Source: Xenorhabdus stockiae (GTDB lineage: Bacteria; Pseudomonadota; Gammaproteobacteria; Enterobacterales; Enterobacteriaceae). From it: a stretch of DNA of 64,000 nucleotides. Location: positions 1 to 64,000 of the forward strand of contig NZ_NJAJ01000002.1 in assembly GCF_002632825.1 (NCBI RefSeq), read 5' to 3'. Shown here one piece after another: positions 44,201 to 53,200 of the stretch. The position numbers and the translations under genes were made by a program. Below the pieces are notes generated by a model, which did no database searches, had not been told where the DNA came from, and saw nothing but the letters and a program-made list of their open reading frames with translations. Within the stretch, counting starts at the first letter, position 1. Every line of letters starts with the position of its first letter.

Positions 44201-47200
44201 GTTTCACGCTGATCGCTCAGACTGTGAACGGGATTGATCCTGATAGAGTAGCGCATTATCTGTACACCACCCTCAGTGAGCTGGCGGATGCGCTGACCAC
44301 GGACACTCAGCAACCGGTGCTCAGCTTATCTATTTTGCCGGCAGCAGAACGCCGGCAGTTACTGGTGGATTTCAACACTCCACAGGTCGATTTTCCGCAG
44401 CATGCTCTTATCCATGAACTGTTTGAACAACAGGTTGCCCGAACACCAGAAGCGATTGCCGTGGTGTGGGAGGCCAAAACGCTCAGTTATGGCGAACTGA
44501 ATCGTCTGGCTAACCAACTGGCCCATTATCTGATTAAATTGGGCGTAAAACCGGATGATCGGGTGGCTATCTGTGTTGAACGCAGCTTAGACATGATCGT
44601 GGGAATATTGGCTATCCTCAAGGCCGGTGGGGCGTATGTGCCCCTTGATCCGGCTTATCCGCCTGAACGGCTGGTTTATATGCTGGAAGATGCGGCACCG
44701 GTGGTGTTGCTGACACAAACTGCACTGGGCGAAATCACTGGCAACTCAGCATTACCCACTGTCAGACTTGATGATCTGCCCTTCTCTACGCTGGCGAATC
44801 TGCCGGAAACCAATCCTGTTGCCACAGTGCAGGGACTCACTTCACGCCATCTGGCGTATGTGATTTATACCTCCGGCTCCACGGGGCAACCAAAAGGCGT
44901 GATGGTCGAACATAGCAATGTCACTCGCCTGCTGGCAGCAACACAGGCGCGGTTCCGGTTTGATCACAACGATATCTGGACGCTGTTCCACTCTTTTGCC
45001 TTTGATTTCTCCGTCTGGGAATTATGGGGCGCGTTGGCTTACGGCGGGCGGCTGGTCGTTATTGCGGCTGAATGTGCCCGCTCGCCACATCAGTTATATG
45101 CGCTGCTGTGCCGTGAACAAGTGACGATTCTGAACCAGACGCCCAGCGCCTTCCGTCAACTGATTGTCGCGCAGAATACAATGCCGGATGCGCCACACAC
45201 CCTGCGTTGCATTATCTTTGGTGGTGAAGCGTTAGAGCTGCACACTCTGGCACCGTGGGTTGAGCGCAATCCCACCACGAAGACGCGTCTGGTGAATATG
45301 TATGGCATCACGGAAATTACCGTACATGCCACTTATCGGGAACTAACCGAAGCGGATATTTATTCAGAGCGAGGCAGTTTGATTGGTCAGCCCCTTGACG
45401 ATTTACGTATTTATATCCTTGATGCCTATGGTCAGCCTGCCCCTCTGGGCGTGGTGGGCGAACTCTATGTTGCCGGTGCAGGCGTGGCCCGTGGTTATCT
45501 GAACCGACCGGAACTGACCTCAGCGCGTTTTCTGCCTGACGTGTTCTCCGATAAACCCGGGATGCGCATGTACAAAACCGGCGATCTGGGCCGGTGGCTG
45601 CCGGATGGCAATCTCGAATACCTTGGTCGGAATGATTTTCAGGTGAAACTACGCGGTTTCCGCATTGAATTAGGGGAAATAGAAGCAAGCCTGATGCAGT
45701 GCCCGGGCGTACAGGAGGCCGTCGTGATAGCCCGTGAGGAGAGTGAGGAGAATAACGGCGAAAAACGGCTAGTCGCTTATCTGGTGCCACAGCCGGATAT
45801 CACGCTGGACGCGGGCTGTCTGCGTGAGCAGCTACGTACCCGTCTGGCGGAATATATGATCCCCAGTGCCTTTGTGGTAATGGAATCCTTCCCGCTGACT
45901 CCCAACGGTAAGCTAGATAGCAAGGCGCTGCCCGCGCCGGATTTATCCGCCGTGATCACCCGAGACTATGCTGAACCGACAGGTGATATAGAAATTGCAT
46001 TGGCGGCAATCTGGCAATCTCTGTTAGGAGTGGAGCGAGTCGGTCGTTACGACCATTTCTTTGAACTGGGCGGGCATTCGCTGATTGCGGTCAATCTGAT
46101 TGAACAACTGCGCCAGCGGGGATACTCATTGGAGGTACGTAGTATTTTTGCCACTCCGTTGCTCATGGAGATGGCGCAGGCGATACAGACCCGGCAAGAG
46201 ACGCCGGATATGGTTGTTCCACCGAACCGTATCCCCGATAATTGTACACGTATCACCCCCGACATGCTGCCACTGGTGACGCTCACACAGACTGACATTG
46301 ACACCATTGCGGCTTCCGTGACCGGTGGTCATGCCAATGTGCAGGATCTCTACCCGCTGGCCCCGTTACAGGCGGGTATCCTGTTCCATCATCAGTTACA
46401 GGAACACGAAGATGCCTACCTGCTAAACAGTGTGCTGGCTTTTAAAACCCGCGAAAGTCAGGTGGCTTTCCTTGATGCCCTGCAACAAGTCATCGACCGC
46501 CATGATATTCTGCGCACGGCGTTTTACTGGCAGGGACTGAGTCAGCCGGTACAAGTGGTCTGGCGGCAGGCGAAGCTGTCTGTGACGCCCCTTATTCCCA
46601 CTTCGGCAGACAATATCCCCGCGCAACCTATTCCGACACAACCACTTCCGACGCAACTGCGGGCCAATATCGCTCCGAGGATGGATATCAGTCAGGCCCC
46701 GTTGTTCGCTGTCAGTACGGCTTATGATGCTGACAGTGGTGAATGGTTGCTGGCTCTGAGTTACCACCATCTGGTCAGCGACCATATGACGCTGGCGCTG
46801 ATAGTGGCGGAAATTCAACAGCTATTACAGAAACAAATGGTACAGAAACAGACGGACGCACTGCCCCCACCATTGCCGTACCGCAACTTTATTGCTCAGA
46901 CCCTGAGCGTACCCACTTCGGTGCATGAAAATTACTTCCGGGAACGGCTGGCCGGGATTGATGAACCCACGGCTCCGTTTGGCCTGCTCAATGTTCAGGG
47001 AAATGGTGCTGACGTGACAGAAGCCCGTTTATCGCTGGATAAGACACTGGCTCATACCCTGAGGATGCAGGCACGTCGTTTAGGTGTTAGTCCGAGCGTG
47101 CTGTTCCATGTGGCCTGTGCACAGGTGCTGGCTCATACCAGTGGCCGTGATGACGTGGTGTTCGGCACCGTACTGCTGGGGAGGATGCAAGGCACAACTG

Positions 47201-50200
47201 ACGTTGCTCAGGTGATGGGGATGTTTATCAATACCCTGCCGGTCAGGATATCCCTGAAAAATTGCAGTGTGCAGGATGTAGTACAGGCGACTGCAAGAGA
47301 TCTGGCGATTTTGTTAACTCATGAACAGGCTCCATTAGCTTTGGCCCAGCGTTGCAGTAACGTCATCCCGCCGATACCTCTGTTTAATGTTTTGTTTAAC
47401 TATCGTCACAACGCCTCAGATGCTATCGAAAATTCTGTTTGGGGAGACGTACGTCTGCTGGTATCAGAGGAGAGGACAAATTATCCCCTGGCCCTTGCGG
47501 TGGACGATTCAGGGGAGGATTTCGATTTGGTCGCCCAGTCTGTAACCGGGATAGATGCTGAGAGAGTAGTCAATTACTTGCAGACTGCGATCAACGAGTT
47601 AATTAACGCGCTGGTTACTGACCCTAGTCAGCTCGTGCAGGAACTACCTGTTTTACCCGAGCCTGAGCGTCAGCAGTTATTGGTCGGATTCAATGACACG
47701 CAGACCGATTTCCCACAGGCCACTCTGATCCATGAACTGTTTGAGCAGCAGGTGATACAAACTCCAATAGCCACCGCTATCGTATTCAAAGAGCAGAACC
47801 TGAGCTATGACGTACTCAATCGCCGGGCCAACCAACTCGCCCATTATTTAATTAAACTGGGCGTAAAACCGGATGATCGCGTTGCCGTTTGTGTTGAGCG
47901 TAGTCCGGACATGGTTGTAGGATTATTGGCTATTCTGAAGGCAGGTGGTGCCTACGTTCCCCTCGATCCGGCCTATCCGCAGGAGCGCCTGAGTTATATG
48001 CTTAATGATGCTGCTCCTGTTGTGCTTCTTACTCAATCCGCCCTGACGGAAAAACTGGAGAGTCAATTCCCCACTATCCTGCTTGATGAACCTGTTTTAT
48101 ATGCCCTTGATGATATGCCAGACACAAACCCTGAACGGCGGGCATGTGGGCTTAACTCACGCCATCTGGCCTATGTGATTTACACCTCCGGTTCAACCGG
48201 TCAACCGAAGGGCGTTATGATTGAACATCGCAGTCTTTGCAATTTAGCCTTGTATCATCTGGATCTCTTGGTAGTAGAACCAACCGACCGTGTCCTGCAA
48301 TTTGCTTCACACAGCTTTGATGCCTGTATTTCAGAATGTTTTATGGCTTTGCTGAGTGGTGCCAGTCTCTATCTTGCTGAGCGCGAAGATATCCTGCCCG
48401 GTGCTGCTCTGTTAAGAACTTTAGAAACTGATGCCATTACGCATGTGACGCTGTCACCCACTGCATTAGCGGCGATGGATACTCTCCCTACCACATTAAA
48501 AACGCTGATCACAGCTGGCGAAGCCTGCCCGCTTTCGCAAGTCAGACGTTGGTCTGATGGACGGAACATGATCAATGGCTATGGACCGACTGAAATTACG
48601 GTCTGTGCAACCACTTATCTGTGTAATAGTCAGGACGATATAGCACCGCCTATCGGCAGCCCGATAGCCAATACCCGAATTTATATTCTCGATCCCTCTG
48701 GTCAACCTGTCCCTATTGGCGTGGTCGGTGAAATTTATATCGGAGGCATCGGTGTAGCCCGTGGATATCTCAACCGTCCTGAACTGACTGCCGAACGTTT
48801 TCTGCCCGATCCATTCTCCACCGAGCCAGAGGCCCGTCTGTACAAAACCGGCGATCTGGGTAGCTGGTTACCGAATGGTAATATTAAATACTTAGGCCGT
48901 AATGATTTTCAGGTCAAACTAAGGGGATTCCGCATTGAACTGGGAGAAATCGAGAGTCAGTTATTGCAATGTCCCGGTGTACACGAAGCAGTAGTATTGG
49001 CACGTGAAGGAGAAAGTGCTGGCGCGCAGAAGCGGCTGATTGCCTATATCTTACCTCAGCCCGGTGTTGAACTGATTCCGGCTGAATTACGTCAGCAATT
49101 AATGCAGCATCTGGCGGAATTTATGCTTCCTAGTGCCTTTGTTATCTTAGAGGCTTTCCCATTAACGCCGAACGGTAAGCTCGACCGCAAGGCGCTGCCT
49201 GCGCCGGATGCGTCAGCAGTGATCACCCGAGACTATGAAGCGCCGATAGGTGATGTAGAAATTGCGCTGGCACAAATCTGGCAGGAGTTACTGGGGCTGG
49301 AACGGGTCGGCCGTCATGACCATTTCTTTGAACTGGGCGGGCATTCGTTGATCGCGGTCAGCCTGATTGAACGGTTGCGCTGCCGGGGATACGCACTGGA
49401 TGTACGCAGCATTTTTGCAACTCCATTGCTTTCGGAAATGGCGCAAACAATACACGCACAACAGGATACTTCCGATATTTTTGTTCCCGCCAATCGTATT
49501 CCCGATGGTTGCACGGTTATCACCCCGGATATGCTACCGTTGGTGACGCTGTCACAAGAAGAAATTGATATTATTGTTGCCACTGTTCCCGATGGTGCCG
49601 CCAATGTACAGGATATCTATCCCCTATCCCCTTTACAGGAAGGTATTCTGTTCCATCACCAGTTACAGGAAAGTGGCGATGCTTACCTGTCAAACAGCAT
49701 ACTGGCTTTTGATACCCGCTCACGTTTGGATACTTTCCTTGCGGCTCTGCAACAGGTCATCGATCGCCATGATATTTTGCGGACGGCTTTTTACTGGCAA
49801 GGGTTGAGCCAACCTGTACAGGTGGTCTGGCGACAGGCGAAGTTGTTTGTAATACCGTTCACTCCTACATCAGCCGAGAATATCCCGGCACAATTACAGG
49901 CAAACATGCCGTGTCGGTTAGATATCAGTCAAGCTCCGTTGTTCGCGGCCAGTACCACCCATGATCCGGACAGTGACGAATGGCTGTTAACGCTGAATTT
50001 CCATCATCTGGTCAGCGACCATGTCACACTGGAATTAATCATGGATGAAATCCAACAAGTCTTACAGGGACGAGAGGGATCCCTGCCTGTGCCACTGCCG
50101 TACCGCAACTTTATTGCCCAGACGCTGAGCGTACCCGTTTCAGTGCACGAGAATTACTTCCGTCAGCGACTGGCCGGGATTGATGAACCCACCGCCCCGT

Positions 50201-53200
50201 TTGGCTTACTGAATGTACAGGGCGACGGGCAGGCTATTACAGAAGCCCGCTTGCCGCTGGATAGCATGCTGGCTGATACCCTGCGCACACTGGCCCGCCA
50301 ACTGGGTATTAGTCCCGGGGTGTTGTTCCATGTGGCCTGTGCGCAGGTACTGGCCCACACCAGCGGCCGTGATGACGTGGTATTTGGCACGGTATTGTTG
50401 GGACGGCTGCAAGGTACAACCGGGGCCGATAAGGTGATGGGGATGTTTATCAATACCCTGCCGATCAGGATATCCCTGAGCACTCAGAATGTACGGGAAG
50501 CCGTGCTGACCACGTCGCGGGATTTGGCTGCCTTACTGGAACATGAACAGGCGCCGTTGGCGCTGGCGCAACGGTGCAGCGGAGTGATCCCACCCTTGCC
50601 TCTGTTCAGCGTCCTGCTTAATTACCGGCACAATCCGTCAGACTCGGGTGAAAATCCCGGTTGGGCAGGCATACGCGTATTGCAGGCTGAGGAGCGGACG
50701 AACTATCCTATTGCCCTCTCCGTGGATGATCATGGGGACGGTTTCACGCTGACTGCTCAGACCGTGGACGGGATTGAGCCGGACAGAATCGTGCATTATC
50801 TGTACACTGCCCTCAGTGAGCTGGCTGATGCACTGACCGCTGACGTTCAGCAGCCGGTACTCAGCTTATCCATCCTGCCGGCACCCGAGCGTCAGCAATT
50901 ACTGGTGGATTTCAACGCCACACAGGTCGATTTTCCGCAGCATGTCCTTATTCATGAGCTGTTTGAACAACAGGTCGCCCGGACACCTGATGCCCTTGCC
51001 GTACAATTCGAAGAACATTCCCTGAGTTATGATGCCCTCAATCGTAAAGCTAACCAACTGGCGCATTACCTGATGACGTTGGGCGTCAAACCGGATGTTC
51101 GGGTAGCTATCTGTGTTGAACGCAGCTTAGATATGATGGTAGGAATATTGGCAATTCTCAAAGCCGGAGGTGCGTATGTGCCTCTCGACCCGGCTTATCC
51201 ATCTGAGCGGCTGGCTTATATGCTGGCTGATTCTGAACCCGTGGCCTTACTGACCCAGACAGAGCTGGCGGGCTTATTCAGCCATCTGATCTCCACGGTG
51301 CTGCTTGATAGCCAAACATCGCTTTTGGATATCCAGCCTGACCATAATCCCGATACAACCACATTGGGGCTGAATTCACGTCATCTGGCTTATGTCATTT
51401 ATACCTCCGGCTCCACCGGACAGCCCAAAGGAATTATGGTGACTCACCGCAATGTCATCAATCTGTATACCGGGCTGCAATCGATGGTCGATATCACACC
51501 ACCGTGTCGCACCGCCCTGAATGCCAGCATTGTATTTGACGCTTCGGTACAGAGCTGGCTGCAATTGCTGGCGGGCCATACACTGGTCATCATTCCGGAG
51601 GCTATTCGTGCCAATGGGATACAGCTTTGGCATTATCTGGCGCACCACGCGGTGGATCTGTTTGATTGCACTCCCGTGCAACTGCAATGGCTACTGAATG
51701 CGGGGTTAGGTACCGATACAGGTTATCAGCCTCAACAGGTTCTAATCGGGGGAGAGGCCATTTCTCCGGTCTTATGGTCACGCTTGCAACAAATAAAAAT
51801 GTCGCGTTTTATCAATGTTTACGGCCCAACAGAATGTACCGTTGATACGACTTTTTGTGTGATAGATCATTCACTGCCATCTCCCAGTATCGGTCATCCG
51901 ATAATCAATGCCCGAATTTATCTTCTCGATGATTATGGGCAGCCTGTGCCCCTTGGCGTCACTGGCGAGATTTATATCGGAGGGGCGGGTGTCGCCCGGG
52001 GATACCTGAACCGGCCTGAACTGACCGCAGAGCGGTTTGTGACCGATCCTTTCAGCTCGCAGCCTGATGCCAGAATGTATAAAAGCGGTGATTTAGGGCG
52101 CTGGCTACCAGATGGCAATATCGACTATCTGGGGCGTAACGATTTTCAGATCAAACTGCGCGGTTTTCGGATTGAACCGGGTGAGATCGAAGCTCAGCTT
52201 GTCCAGTGTTCCGGTGTAAATGAAGCTGTGGTAATAGTGCGTGAAGAGCTTTTGGTAGCTTATCTCCGCCCACATTCCGGTATTGAACTGGTGCCGGCTG
52301 AATTACGTCAGCAACTGACTCATCGTTTGACGGAATACATGATCCCCAACGCCTTTGTGATACTGGATACTTTCCCGCTGACTCCCAACGGTAAGCTCGA
52401 CCGCAAGGCGCTGCCTGCGCCGGATGCGTCAGCAGTGATCACCCGAGACTATGAAGCGCCGATAGGTGATCTAGAAATTGCGCTGGCACAAATCTGGCAG
52501 GAGTTACTGGGGCTGGAACGGGTCGGCCGTCATGACCATTTCTTTGAGCTGGGTGGTCATTCGCTTATCGCGGTGCGGTTAATGAACTGCATGAGCAAGC
52601 AAGGCATGGCGGTATCACTGACAACATTATTCTCTTACCCGATATTATGTGATCTGGCTCAGGCGATTAATAGTCAGTCAGCTAAACCAAGCTCCCCTCT
52701 TGATGCCAATCCGGTGCCTTTAAGGCCTCAGGGTCATTTACCGCCATTATTCCTGATACACGAAACCACAGGTGATCCGCTGGTGTATTCGCGACTGGCA
52801 GCTTTGCTGCCAGCCGAACTGCCCGTTTATACATTGCAGGCTATGGGCCTACACACAGTAGAAAATCCACCAGCTTCTATTGAGGAACTTGCCACTTACC
52901 ATATTGATGCTATTCGCCGGGTTCAGCCGCATGGCCCTTATCGTCTGGCTGGCTGGTCCATCGGAGGAACCATCGCTTACGAGATAGCCCTGCAATTGGT
53001 TAGCGATGGTGAAAAAATCGATTACCTTGGCATGATCGATTCTTACAATTTAGATTCTTACAATTTCAGTGACCATGAAACAGACAGACAGAAAGATATC
53101 AATCTGTTTATCCAGTCTCTGCATAATTACAGAGAGCAACCTGATGGAGATGATTTGGATAATCTTTATCATTTCCGCGATTGTGAAGCTCTGCAATGGT

